NCBI GenBank assembly: GCA_019235885.1 | Contig: JAFAKB010000076.1 | Location: 1 to 64,000, forward strand | Origin: Candidatus Eremiobacterota bacterium | GTDB taxonomy: Bacteria > Vulcanimicrobiota > Vulcanimicrobiia > Vulcanimicrobiales > Vulcanimicrobiaceae | Direction of reading: 5' to 3' | Length of the DNA: 64,000 nt | In this document: positions 17,842-25,767 of the stretch, in pieces | Layout of the letters: every line of letters begins with the position of its first letter | How positions within the stretch are numbered: position 1 is the first letter of the stretch | The notes under the pieces: model-generated | The model's input: only the letters and a program-made list of their open reading frames with translations | Databases searched by the model: none | Told to the model about the DNA's origin: nothing | Program-made: the position numbers and the translations under genes

Positions 17842-18615
17842 GTGAAGGCGGTGATCCTGGCGGGCGGGCTCGGCACGCGCATCAGCGAGGAGACGACGAC
17901 CCGCCCGAAGCCGATGGTTGAGCTCGGCGGCCGGCCGGTGCTCTGGCACATCATGAAGACGTACTCGGCGTACGGAATTCACGACTTCGTCGTCTGCTGC
18001 GGCTACAAAGGCTACGTCATCAAAGAGTTCTTCGCCAACTACGCGCTGCACCAGTCCGACGTGACGTTCGACATGCGCGAGCGCTCGATGCACGTGCACA
18101 ACAACGCCGCCGAGCCGTGGACCGTGACGCTGGTCGACACGGGCGACGAGACGATGACCGGCGGGCGGCTGTTGCGGGTGCGCCGCTACGTCGAGAACGG
18201 CGAGCCGTTCTGCTTCACCTACGGCGACGGGCTCTCCGACGTGAACGTGCGCGCGGTGATCGACCACCACACCGCCTCGGGCGCGCTGGCGACGATGACG
18301 ACGGTGCAGCCGCCGGGCCGCTTCGGCTCCGTGCGATTGGAAGAGCAGAAGATCGTCGCGTTCGACGAGAAGCCGCAAGGCGACGGCGCCTGGGTCAACG
18401 GCGGCTACTTCGTCCTCTCGCCGGGCGTGTTCGACTATCTCGACGGCGACCACACCGTGTGGGAGCGCGAACCGCTTGAGCGACTCGCCGCCGACGGAAA
18501 GCTGTCGGCGTTCTTTCACCGCGGGTTCTGGCAGCCGATGGACACGCTGCGCGACAAGACGATGCTCGAAGAGCATTGGGCCGGCGGCCGCGCGCCGTGG
18601 AAGGTCTGGTCGTGA
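17842..18615 (+). CDS. rfbF: Glucose-1-phosphate cytidylyltransferase
   Basis: Converts glucose-1-phosphate and CTP to CDP-glucose, the first step of CDP-deoxysugar synthesis. The 257-aa length is normal. N-terminal KAVILAGGLGTRISEETTTRPKPMVELGG is the nucleotidyltransferase signature; FTYGDGLSDVNV and NGGYFVLSPGVFDYL are RfbF-specific. The GTG start has no Shine-Dalgarno; GCCGATACCCTAGCAA lies directly in front, so the message may be leaderless. It overlaps the next gene by GTGA. Its partner dehydratase RfbG lies 4 kb away on the other strand. Confidence 0.95.
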   Translation: MKAVILAGGLGTRISEETTTRPKPMVELGGRPVLWHIMKTYSAYGIHDFVVCCGYKGYVIKEFFANYALHQSDVTFDMRERSMHVHNNAAEPWTVTLVDTGDETMTGGRLLRVRRYVENGEPFCFTYGDGLSDVNVRAVIDHHTASGALATMTTVQPPGRFGSVRLEEQKIVAFDEKPQGDGAWVNGGYFVLSPGVFDYLDGDHTVWEREPLERLAADGKLSAFFHRGFWQPMDTLRDKTMLEEHWAGGRAPWKVWS

Positions 18616-20423
18616 GCGACGAGCGCTACCCGCTGATCAGCGTCTTGGTCCCGAACTACAACTACGTCAAGTACGTGGCGACCGCGGTCGACAGCGCGCT
18701 GGCGCAGACGTACCCGAACTTCGAGGTGATCGTCAGCGACAACTGCTCGACCGACGGCGCCTGGGAGCTGTTGAACGAGCGCTACGGCACGAATCCGCGC
18801 GTGCGGCTCTACCAGAACGAGCAGAACGTCGGAATGGCGCGGAACTTCGACCGCCTGCTGCAGCTCGCGCGCGGCACGTACGTGATGTGCCTCTCCTCCG
18901 ATGATTTTCTCTTCCCGCAGCATCTCACCCAGCTCGCCGAGGTGTTCGCGCGCGAGCCGCAGCTCGACGTCGTCTACTGCAACGCGTACTTCGCACACGA
19001 GAACGGTACGGTCTACACCACCCGCGCGATGCCGGGCCAGTTCCCCGTCGACTTCGTCGACGCGCGCGACGAGCTGGTCGAGGAGTTCACCACCGTGTGC
19101 CCGGTGTGCTTTCCATGCGCCCTCTTCAAGCGCGAGGTGCTGCAGGAGCCGGGGTTGTGCGGCGATCCGCTGAACGGCCAGGACGCGCGCGACTGGGAGC
19201 TGATCATCCGGCTGGCGCTCGCGAACAAGCGTTTCGCCTACGTCGCCCGCCCGAGCATGGCGATCCGACTCCATGCCGACCAGTTCACCGGCGACGCGTA
19301 CCACAGCTCGGGGCGCAACGTGCTCGACTTCGCGTCGTACGTCGAGCGCTACATCGACCATCCCGAGTTCGTGCGCCGCATGCGTGGGCGCGAGACGGGC
19401 GTCGCGCGGCTGCTGAGCGCGCTCGTCGCCCAGGCTCCCGCGCTCAACGGCGGCGTCTCGCCGTTCGAGAGCGCGCAGCTCGAGCGCTTCGCGGCGATCG
19501 AGCGGCGGCTGCACGCTCGCGCAGCCGTCTACGAGCCGGCGCGCGTGCGCGACTCGCGCGTCAGCGTGGTGGTGCAGACGGCCGGCGCGCCGCGCCCGCT
19601 GCTGCGCGCGCTCGATTCGTTGACGGCGCAGCGCTTCACGAACTGGGAGGCGGTGGTCGTCGACCACGGCGGCTTCCCGGTCGAAGCGCTGCTGCGGGCC
19701 CATCCCGCCTGGGAACGCATCTCGTACGCGCGGCTGAGCGGCGGGCACAACCCAGGCTCGGCGCGCAACCTCGGGCTGCGGATGATTCGTGGCGAGTACG
19801 TCGCCTCGCTCGAGGCCGACAACGTGTTCGAACCAGATCACCTGGAGCGTTCGGTCGACGCGATCGCGCGCTTCGGCGCGCTGGCGTCGTTCGCCGGCAC
19901 GCGACTCGTGCTCGAACGGACGAACGGCGCGGCCAGCGTCTCCGAGCCGCTCGGCGAGTCGGCGCCCTTCGGCGGCGAGGAGCGCGACGTCGCGCGCCTC
20001 GAGGTCGCGCACGCGCTGCCGCTCGACGCGATCGTGTTCTACCGCGGGCTGCTCGACCGGATCGGCACGTTCAACGAGGGCGTCCCGCTGCTCGACGACT
20101 GGGACTTCACGCTGCGCCTCGCGCGCGCCGCGCGCTTCGCGCCGACCGGCAGCGCGAGCGTCGGCGTCGGCGCGCGGATCGGTTTGGTCGCGCAGCGGCT
20201 GGGCGCCGCGCTGCCGCACTATCTCGCGGTGCTCGACGCGCTCTACGCCGCGCATCCGGCGGACGCACGCGTAACCGAACTGCGCGCGCGCCACCGCGCG
20301 AACGTCGCGAACGTCCTCGCCGCAGCGCCCGACTGGCTGGGCGAACCGCACGGCCTCGTCGCGTTCATGGACGCGCTCGGCGGCCGCGTGCCGTCGTCGG
20401 CGCGCGCAACGCAACTCGCGTAA
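18612..20423 (+). CDS. Tandem two-domain family 2 glycosyltransferase
   Basis: 603 aa from the GTG at 18612. Domain 1 (about 1-250): PLISVLVPNYNYVKYVATAVDSALAQTYPNFEVIVSDNCSTDG, with CLSSDDF as the DXD-like site. Domain 2 (about 315-540): RVSVVVQTAGAPRPLLRALDSLTAQRFTNWEAVVVD, NPGSARNLGLRMIRGEYVASLEADN. Two GT-A modules in one chain may transfer two sugars in sequence. It is coupled to rfbF and so probably acts in the same glycan pathway. Confidence 0.85.
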   Translation: MSDERYPLISVLVPNYNYVKYVATAVDSALAQTYPNFEVIVSDNCSTDGAWELLNERYGTNPRVRLYQNEQNVGMARNFDRLLQLARGTYVMCLSSDDFLFPQHLTQLAEVFAREPQLDVVYCNAYFAHENGTVYTTRAMPGQFPVDFVDARDELVEEFTTVCPVCFPCALFKREVLQEPGLCGDPLNGQDARDWELIIRLALANKRFAYVARPSMAIRLHADQFTGDAYHSSGRNVLDFASYVERYIDHPEFVRRMRGRETGVARLLSALVAQAPALNGGVSPFESAQLERFAAIERRLHARAAVYEPARVRDSRVSVVVQTAGAPRPLLRALDSLTAQRFTNWEAVVVDHGGFPVEALLRAHPAWERISYARLSGGHNPGSARNLGLRMIRGEYVASLEADNVFEPDHLERSVDAIARFGALASFAGTRLVLERTNGAASVSEPLGESAPFGGEERDVARLEVAHALPLDAIVFYRGLLDRIGTFNEGVPLLDDWDFTLRLARAARFAPTGSASVGVGARIGLVAQRLGAALPHYLAVLDALYAAHPADARVTELRARHRANVANVLAAAPDWLGEPHGLVAFMDALGGRVPSSARATQLA

Positions 20424-20469
20424 GGCCGCTCGCGTAACCGCTGAGCGCCTTCGATCGTTCAAACAGACG

Positions 20470-21237
20470 TTAGTTCCCGCGTTCGTTCGGACGATGCGGA
20501 TCCTCGCGGTGTTCGACGCTCCTGGCCCGCTCCAGTTGTGCGCCTATCCGCAGCGACACGTCGCGCACCTCGTCCCAGGACCGCCACCGGTCCGCGATCC
20601 AGCGGTACGCCGAGATGTCGTTGTCCGCGAGGTCGTAGGGGCGCGGCTCCGCGAGCTGCCGCGCAAGTTGGCGCACCACCGATTCCCCGGTAGTCGGCTG
20701 CGGGTACAGATCCTCCATCGGCAGGACGGCCCGCACGATCGCGTCCGCGCCGTGTAGCTCGCGCAGCCGCTCAGCCAGTGCCGCGAAGTCGAGATAATCC
20801 CGCGTGGCATTACGGTCAACGACCAGCCACGCCTTGATGCGCGCCATCTCCGGCAGCGTCGGCAGCACGAGCGGCCCATGCGCGGTCTGCCAGATCGCCG
20901 TCTCCAGCGGCGCGGCGCGGCGCTGGTTGCGAATGCCGGTGTCGACGCCTTCAAGGCGCCCGAGAATCTGCTTGGGGTACTGGATGCGCTCGGTCCGCCA
21001 CCCGGCCGCCTCTTCAAGGGCCGCGAGGATCGCCTCGTAGCGTGACGCCAAGTCGCGCACGACGTGATCGTCGTCCATCGAGAAGCGGTGCCCCGCGTGC
21101 AGCGCGGCCGCCGTGCCGCCGACCAGGACCGCCCCTGGTACAATGGCCTGCACGCGCGCGGCCGCTCGAATCACCCGCTCCCAGTCCTCGGCCGTCTCCG
21201 CGGACCGCAGGCGCGGGGCGGGCGCGTCATCCCGCAC
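20470..21237 (-). CDS. AbiEii-like nucleotidyltransferase (DUF1814 type)
   Basis: 255 aa, GTG start. VLVGGTAAALHAGHRFSMDDDHV (about 36-58) is the nucleotidyltransferase GG-x(n)-R-S-x-D-x-D-like motif of the AbiEii/MNT family. RIKAWLVVDRNATRDYLDFAALAERL (about 132-158) is the family's second conserved block. It is the last gene of a minus-strand operon and overlaps the preceding small gene by 11 bp, as toxin genes often do. Family members are toxins of abortive-infection/TA systems; a defence role here is inferred. Confidence 0.75.
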   Translation of the reverse strand: MRDDAPAPRLRSAETAEDWERVIRAAARVQAIVPGAVLVGGTAAALHAGHRFSMDDDHVVRDLASRYEAILAALEEAAGWRTERIQYPKQILGRLEGVDTGIRNQRRAAPLETAIWQTAHGPLVLPTLPEMARIKAWLVVDRNATRDYLDFAALAERLRELHGADAIVRAVLPMEDLYPQPTTGESVVRQLARQLAEPRPYDLADNDISAYRWIADRWRSWDEVRDVSLRIGAQLERARSVEHREDPHRPNERGN

Positions 21238-21559
21238 GGGCGTCCTCGCGGGCCTGCTCGATCATCGCCGGCCAGAGCCGGGAGGTCCCGTACATCCGGT
21301 GCTCGGCGCAAATCCGCAGTACGTCGGCGGCGAGTGAACCGAAGGGGTCCGCGTCGATAGCCCGCCACAGTGCGGCCCAGTCGGAAGGGCCGCCCCGGTC
21401 AAGGATGTCGTCGATCGCGGCGGGTTCCAGGCCCGTGCCGTCCCGCAAGTGCCGGTGCTTCATGGCTTCGACAACAGTGTACCGCAAAGCGCCGCCGGGG
21501 ACGAAGCGCGCGGCCCGCTCGTCGTGGTGGTGCAAATCGGCGCCACCGCGTCGCGTCAC
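21227..21559 (-). CDS. Small protein preceding the AbiEii-like gene (possible antitoxin/partner)
   Basis: 110 aa if started at the GTG at 21559, which overlaps the upstream stop as GTGA; an ATG at 21463 would give 78 aa. The conserved-looking part is MKHRHLRDGTGLEPAAIDDILDRGGPSDWAALWRAIDADPFGSLAADVLRIC...YGTSRLWPAMIE, similar in style to the short proteins commonly found before DUF1814 genes. It is translationally coupled at both ends. No DNA-binding motif is obvious. Confidence 0.6.
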   Translation of the reverse strand: MTRRGGADLHHHDERAARFVPGGALRYTVVEAMKHRHLRDGTGLEPAAIDDILDRGGPSDWAALWRAIDADPFGSLAADVLRICAEHRMYGTSRLWPAMIEQAREDARAG

Positions 21560-21879
21560 GACAGCCAAACCGGACCGTTGGCCGCGACGTAGCACTGCGC
21601 GGCGGCCAGGGTGTCGTCTTGGTGCTTGCGGAGTTCCATTGCCAAGATGACCTCGGCGAAGTCTGCGGCGCCCTGCAGATCTTCGGCGACTGCTCCTTGA
21701 CGCCGAGACACGACGGCCAGCAGCAGCACTGAGACGAGGCCGCTCATTCCGCACGAGGTTTCCTGGGTGAGGAATGCCTCGCGCACCGCGCGCTCACGCT
21801 CCGTGGCCGCGGGTCTCGTCCAGTCGATGCCGAGCCGGGCAAACGGCTCAGGCGCCTTGAAGGGCACGACGTTTTTCAC
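21556..21879 (-). CDS. Hypothetical protein in the AbiEii-like operon
   Basis: 107 aa with a GTG start overlapping the upstream stop (GTGA at 21876-21879). N-terminal VVPFKAPEPF is typical of small accessory/phage-type proteins. The middle has a short hydrophobic helix (MSGLVSVLLLAVV) and the end is amphipathic (QGAADFAEVILAMELRKHQDDTLAAAQCYVAA). Not recognised. The four-gene chain of overlaps argues that it is a genuine component of the cassette. Confidence 0.5.
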   Translation of the reverse strand: MKNVVPFKAPEPFARLGIDWTRPAATERERAVREAFLTQETSCGMSGLVSVLLLAVVSRRQGAVAEDLQGAADFAEVILAMELRKHQDDTLAAAQCYVAANGPVWLS

Positions 21880-22151
21880 TGCGCCGCGCCTCCGGGCTCC
21901 GGCTTAACTTTGGGTGAATACACCAGCTCACAAGCTCTGTGGATCCCCAAAGCGCGCAGGGCGGCGACTTCGCAGCAGAACGTGCGTCCCGGGCGACCAA
22001 AGCGCTCTTGGAAGTCTTTGCAACGGACCGGCTCTTGGCGGACGAACCGTGCGACGAGCCATGCGCGCTTAATGCGGCTTGCGCCGGTGTCCTGCGCAAA
22101 AGATTCGGGCGGGGTGCGCGGCGCAGATGCGCCGAATACGCGGTTTGTCAT
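21876..22151 (-). CDS. Small winged-helix-like protein, first gene of the AbiEii-like operon
   Basis: 91 aa from the ATG at 22151, chosen because GAGG lies 9 nt upstream; ATG 22166 and a longer frame to 22250 are alternatives. RIKRAWLVARFVRQEPVRCKDFQERFGRPGRTFCCEVAALRALGI (about 26-70) has the length and pattern of a winged helix-turn-helix. It could be the operon regulator or an antitoxin. This is inference; no family name can be given. Confidence 0.5.
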   Translation of the reverse strand: MTNRVFGASAPRTPPESFAQDTGASRIKRAWLVARFVRQEPVRCKDFQERFGRPGRTFCCEVAALRALGIHRACELVYSPKVKPEPGGAAQ

Positions 22152-22260
22152 TCGATGCAACCTCATCGGGTGACGGGCCCGGTCGGTGTAACAGACCGAT
22201 CGGGCCGCTTTGCTTTCGGTGAAGAACGCGCGTTGCGGAGACGCGTCCACCCAACCTATA

Positions 22261-22782
22261 TTAGCAGAAATTTTGCGCGGAAGACATACCTAAGTCTCGC
22301 ACCCGAGACGCTCCCAACGAATTGCCGGTGTGCCGAGTCGCGTTAAGGACGTCTGCCGCGTGTCCCCGGGTCGGCTGGCTCGACATACCGAAAATAGATA
22401 ACGCTCTCTGATATGGGTTCGAGCTCCAGCTCAGAGCGCAAAGATTGTCGAAGATCAATACTAAATCGTCTACTGGAGCGGTCCCATTCTTCGCCATATC
22501 GATGGCGAATTGGCGAGCGAGTGAGACTTGATGCGCCGTACCGAGCAACTGAATGTCTGCAATAGCACTCTCAAATTGTGTCCAATCTGTCTTCGAATCT
22601 CTATTCGAAGCACTTTCAAGCCTTCTGTAGGCTTCGAGGAGGTACGATATTCGCTGTTTCCGTTTTTCATTTGTAACGTCACGGCGTGCGGAAAAATGAT
22701 GTACTATCCAACTCCCAAGGACTGCGACCACGAGGGTCACTGCCAATTGTGAAAATAGTTTCCAGTCCATAATCTCAAGCAC
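22261..22782 (-). CDS. Small membrane-anchored hypothetical protein of accessory type
   Basis: 173 aa. One N-terminal membrane segment (about 9-30: LFSQLAVTLVVAVLGSWIVHHF) is followed by a basic RRDVTNEKRKQRISYLLEAYRRLESASNR helix, then DIQLLGTAHQVSLARQFAIDMA. This layout is common in an uncharacterised accessory family. GC content is clearly below the neighbours (AT-rich third positions), pointing to horizontal gain. It lies upstream of the four-gene cassette with a gap of about 110 bp. Confidence 0.7.
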   Translation of the reverse strand: MLEIMDWKLFSQLAVTLVVAVLGSWIVHHFSARRDVTNEKRKQRISYLLEAYRRLESASNRDSKTDWTQFESAIADIQLLGTAHQVSLARQFAIDMAKNGTAPVDDLVLIFDNLCALSWSSNPYQRALSIFGMSSQPTRGHAADVLNATRHTGNSLGASRVRDLGMSSAQNFC

Positions 22783-22925
22783 GTCCGGGCATCAGTTGCT
22801 ACGAGAAAGAGGCACATCCGGTAAAACGACCCTGGGTCGCTTCGAAGCGCATCCCGGTCCGGCCTATATTTCTCGGTGCCTCTAGCGGCGCTTCGTAGCT
22901 CCAAGCCCAATACCAGGGCCGCGGC

Positions 22926-23990
22926 TCAGCGCGCGTAGGCGTCGAGGTCGCGGGCGATCAGGTGCTCGACGCGCTGGCCGGCGATGAAGTCGCGATACCA
23001 GGCGGCGGCGGTTTCGATCGCCGCGCCCGGTGACCAGCGCGGTTTCCAGCCCAGCTGCTGGCGCGCGCGCGAGCTGTCCACTTCGAGCACGGCGGTCTCG
23101 TGCTCGGCGCCGGAGGTGGGCTCAGGAACGATACCCGATGCCAGGTTGCCGCCCATCGCACCGACGAACTGCTGCGCCGCTTCCATCGCCGTCGCGGTCA
23201 AGTCGGGGCCGAAGTTGAAGGCGCCGCCTTCGATCTTGTGCTGCGCGAGCGCTTCGCCGAGCAGCAGATATCCGTGTAGCGGGTCGAGGACGTGCTGCCA
23301 GGGACGTACGGCTTCCGGGTGGCGCAGCCGCAGCGGCACGCCGGCCACGATCGCGCGATACGCATCGGGCAGCAGCCGGTCCGCGGAGAAGTCGCCGCCG
23401 CCGACGACGTTGCCGGCGCGCGCGGTCGCGATTCGCGGCGCGTTGCCGCGCGGGAAGTACGCGCTGCGGTACGTCTCGACGACCAGCTCCGCCGCCGCCT
23501 TGCTCCCCGCGTACGGGTCCGCGCCGCCGAGCCGCGCGTCTTCGCGGTAGCCGCCCGGCCGTGGAGCGTCGGCATAGACCTTGTCGCTGGTGATGACAAC
23601 GACGCTGTCGACGCTGTCGGTGTGCCGCACCGCTTCGAGCAAGTTCACGGTCCCCATCACGTTCGTCTCGTACGTGAGCAGCGGCTCGGCGTAGCCGCGC
23701 CGCACCAGCGGCTGCGCGGCGAGGTGGAAGATCGTCTGCGGGCGCATCTCGCTCAGCGCGGCGTCGATCCCGTTCGCGTTGCGCACGTCGACCATTCGGT
23801 CTTCGACGTAGGAGGCGTAGGGCGCGAGCGCCCACAGGCTCGGCGTCGTCGCGGGCGGCAGCGCGAGCCCGCAGACCGTCGCACCGCGGCGCAGCAGCAG
23901 CGCGCAGAGCCACGAGCCCTTGAACCCGGTGTGGCCGGTGACGAGGACCCGGCGGCCGTTCCAGAAACCGCTATCGGCGATGGACGTCAT
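22926..23990 (-). CDS. rfbG: CDP-glucose 4,6-dehydratase
   Basis: 354 aa from the ATG at 23990 with GAGAGG 5 nt upstream; the longer frame is not needed. SDR fold: VLVTGHTGFKGSWLCALLLRRGATVCG (RfbG-specific HTGFKG), then FHLAAQPLVRRGYAEPLLTYETNVMGTVNLLEA, and catalytic Tyr-x3-Lys in PYAGSKAAAELV. It converts CDP-glucose to CDP-4-keto-6-deoxyglucose, using the product of RfbF. The start codon overlaps the divergent epimerase start by 11 bp. Confidence 0.95.
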   Translation of the reverse strand: MTSIADSGFWNGRRVLVTGHTGFKGSWLCALLLRRGATVCGLALPPATTPSLWALAPYASYVEDRMVDVRNANGIDAALSEMRPQTIFHLAAQPLVRRGYAEPLLTYETNVMGTVNLLEAVRHTDSVDSVVVITSDKVYADAPRPGGYREDARLGGADPYAGSKAAAELVVETYRSAYFPRGNAPRIATARAGNVVGGGDFSADRLLPDAYRAIVAGVPLRLRHPEAVRPWQHVLDPLHGYLLLGEALAQHKIEGGAFNFGPDLTATAMEAAQQFVGAMGGNLASGIVPEPTSGAEHETAVLEVDSSRARQQLGWKPRWSPGAAIETAAAWYRDFIAGQRVEHLIARDLDAYAR

Positions 23991-24525
23991 CGCGACCTCT
24001 CTCGACGGAGTGTGGAAGATCCCCCTGCGCCGCGCGCGCGACGAGCGCGGCTGGTTCGTGCGCACGTTCGACGCGGCGGCGTTCGCCGCGCTCGGGCTGG
24101 CGACCGCATGGCTCGAGCACGGCGAAGCGTACAACGCGCGCGCCGGAACGCTGCGCGGGCTGCACTTCCAGCGCGAGCCGCACGCCGAGACGAAGCTGAT
24201 CCGCTGCACGCGCGGCGTGGTCTACGACGTGCTGGTCGACGTGCGGCCGGAGTCGCCGCGCTTCGGCGACTGGGAGGCGTTCGAGCTGAGCGAGGACGGC
24301 GAGTTCGCGCTCTACGCGCCGCCCGGCTTCGCGCACGGCTATCAAACGCTGCGCGACGGGTCGGCGCTGCACTACCTGATCTCGGCGCCGTACGCGCCCG
24401 CCGCCGCGGCCGGTTTCCGGTACGACAGCCCGCAGCTCGCGATCGCCTGGCCGCTCGCGCCGAGCGTCATCTCGGAGCGCGACCGCGCGCTGCCGGCGTT
24501 CGAGCGCTCACGCGTCGACCCGTAG
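23980..24525 (+). CDS. rfbC: NDP-4-keto-6-deoxysugar 3,5-epimerase (RfbC family)
   Basis: 181 aa cupin. Family features: LDGVWKIPLRRARDERGWFVRTFD, then NARAGTLRGLHFQREPHAETKLIRCTRGVVYDVLVDVR (with the catalytic His) and YAPPGFAHGYQTL. The ATG at 23980 lies inside the 5' end of the divergent rfbG; no good Shine-Dalgarno is visible and a GTG at 24010 is an alternative. Because the neighbours make CDP-sugars, the true substrate may be a CDP- rather than dTDP-sugar. Its 3' end overlaps the convergent methyltransferase by 18 bp. Confidence 0.88.
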   Translation: MDVIATSLDGVWKIPLRRARDERGWFVRTFDAAAFAALGLATAWLEHGEAYNARAGTLRGLHFQREPHAETKLIRCTRGVVYDVLVDVRPESPRFGDWEAFELSEDGEFALYAPPGFAHGYQTLRDGSALHYLISAPYAPAAAAGFRYDSPQLAIAWPLAPSVISERDRALPAFERSRVDP

Positions 24526-25767
24526 CTCGGGGATCGCGAGCACGAACTTTCCGCCCCACTCGCGCACGCCGGCGAGCTCGGCCCGAATTTCCGCTTCCAC
24601 GTTCCACGGAAAGATGACGACGTAATCGGGCCGGTCGGCGTGGATGCGGTCGGGCGCGACGATCGGGACGCGCACGCCGGGGATCGCGTGGCCCTGCTTG
24701 TGCGGGCTCTTGTCGGCGACGTACGCGATCAGGTCGGGGCGCACCCCGGCGTAGTTGAGCAACGTCGTCGCCTTGGCGGCGGCGCCGTAGCCGGCGACGC
24801 GCTTGCCGCCGCGCTTGGCGTCGCGCAGGAACGCGACAAAGTCGTCCTTGATCCGCGCCACGCGCGCGCCGAACGCGGCGTACGTCGCCACCTGTTCGAG
24901 CCGCGCCGCGCGCTCGTCGGCGAGGACGCGCGCGACGCTCGCATCGACGCTGCGCGCGCCGCGGTGCGCCACGAAGACGCGCAGCGAGCCCCCGTGCGTG
25001 GGAAGCTCGCTCACTTCGACGATCTCGAGCCCGTGGCGCGCGAAGAGCGGCACCAGCGCGAGCAGCGAGAGGTACGAGAAATGCTCGTGGTAGATCGTGT
25101 CGAACTGCATCCCCGCGATGGTGCGCAGCAGGTGCGGGAACTCGATCGTCGCGACGCCGTCCGAGGCGAGCAGCGCGGCGATTCCGCCGACGAAGTCGTT
25201 CAGGTCGGGGACGTGCGCCAGCACGTTGTTCGCGACGATCAGGTCGGCGGCGCCGAACTCGCGGCGCACGCGCAGCCCCAGCGCGACGCCGAAGAACTCG
25301 TCGATGGTCGGCACGCCGTTCGCGCGCGCGACCGCGGCCACGTTGCTCGCCGGCTCGATTCCCAGCACCGGGACGCCGCGCGCGACGAAGTTGCGCAGCA
25401 GATAGCCGTCGTTGCTGGCGAGCTCGACGACGCGCGAATGCGGCCCGATCCCGCGCCGGGTCATCTCCCGGGCGTACTCCGCGGCGTGCGCGAGCCAGGT
25501 CGTCGAGTACGACGAGAAATAGCGGTAGTCGCGGAACAGCTCTTCGGGCGAGGCGAAGACGCCGAGCTGCACCAGCAGGCAGCGCTCGCAGACGTAGGCG
25601 TGCAGCGGGTAGAACGTCTCGCCGCGCCCGAGCGCCTCCGGCGGGATGAGCGCGTTCGACGGCGGGGAAAGCCCGAGGTCGACGACGCTTTGCGAGAGCG
25701 CGGCGCCGCAGCCTCGGCACGATGTCACGCTGCTGTCCTCAAAGCGCGATTCCAAGGCGACGGCCAT
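24508..25767 (-). CDS. NDP-hexose C-methyltransferase (Methyltransf_13/11/14 type)
   Basis: 419 aa from the ATG at 25767 (TGATG overlap with the aminotransferase). The N-terminal zinc-binding domain has CRGCG...CERCLLVQLG. SAM domain: VVELASNDGYLLRNFVARGVPVLGIEPASNVA. Then YHEHFSYLSLLALVPLFARHGLEIVEV and the C-terminal GYGAAAKATTLLNYAGV, the arrangement of TylCIII/NovU-like sugar C-methyltransferases. It probably adds a branch methyl to a CDP-4-ketosugar from the neighbouring enzymes (inference). Confidence 0.88.
   Translation of the reverse strand: MAVALESRFEDSSVTSCRGCGAALSQSVVDLGLSPPSNALIPPEALGRGETFYPLHAYVCERCLLVQLGVFASPEELFRDYRYFSSYSTTWLAHAAEYAREMTRRGIGPHSRVVELASNDGYLLRNFVARGVPVLGIEPASNVAAVARANGVPTIDEFFGVALGLRVRREFGAADLIVANNVLAHVPDLNDFVGGIAALLASDGVATIEFPHLLRTIAGMQFDTIYHEHFSYLSLLALVPLFARHGLEIVEVSELPTHGGSLRVFVAHRGARSVDASVARVLADERAARLEQVATYAAFGARVARIKDDFVAFLRDAKRGGKRVAGYGAAAKATTLLNYAGVRPDLIAYVADKSPHKQGHAIPGVRVPIVAPDRIHADRPDYVVIFPWNVEAEIRAELAGVREWGGKFVLAIPELRVDA

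Noticed and set aside
21939-22346. Plus-strand frame across the accessory cassette
   Set aside because: It is antisense to the overlapping minus-strand operon and lacks recognisable protein features.
22783-22925. Possible small gene or attachment site between the membrane protein and rfbG
   Set aside because: Only a widely spaced 8-bp inverted repeat (AGAGGCAC/GTGCCTCT) was seen; no open frame, tRNA or direct repeats.
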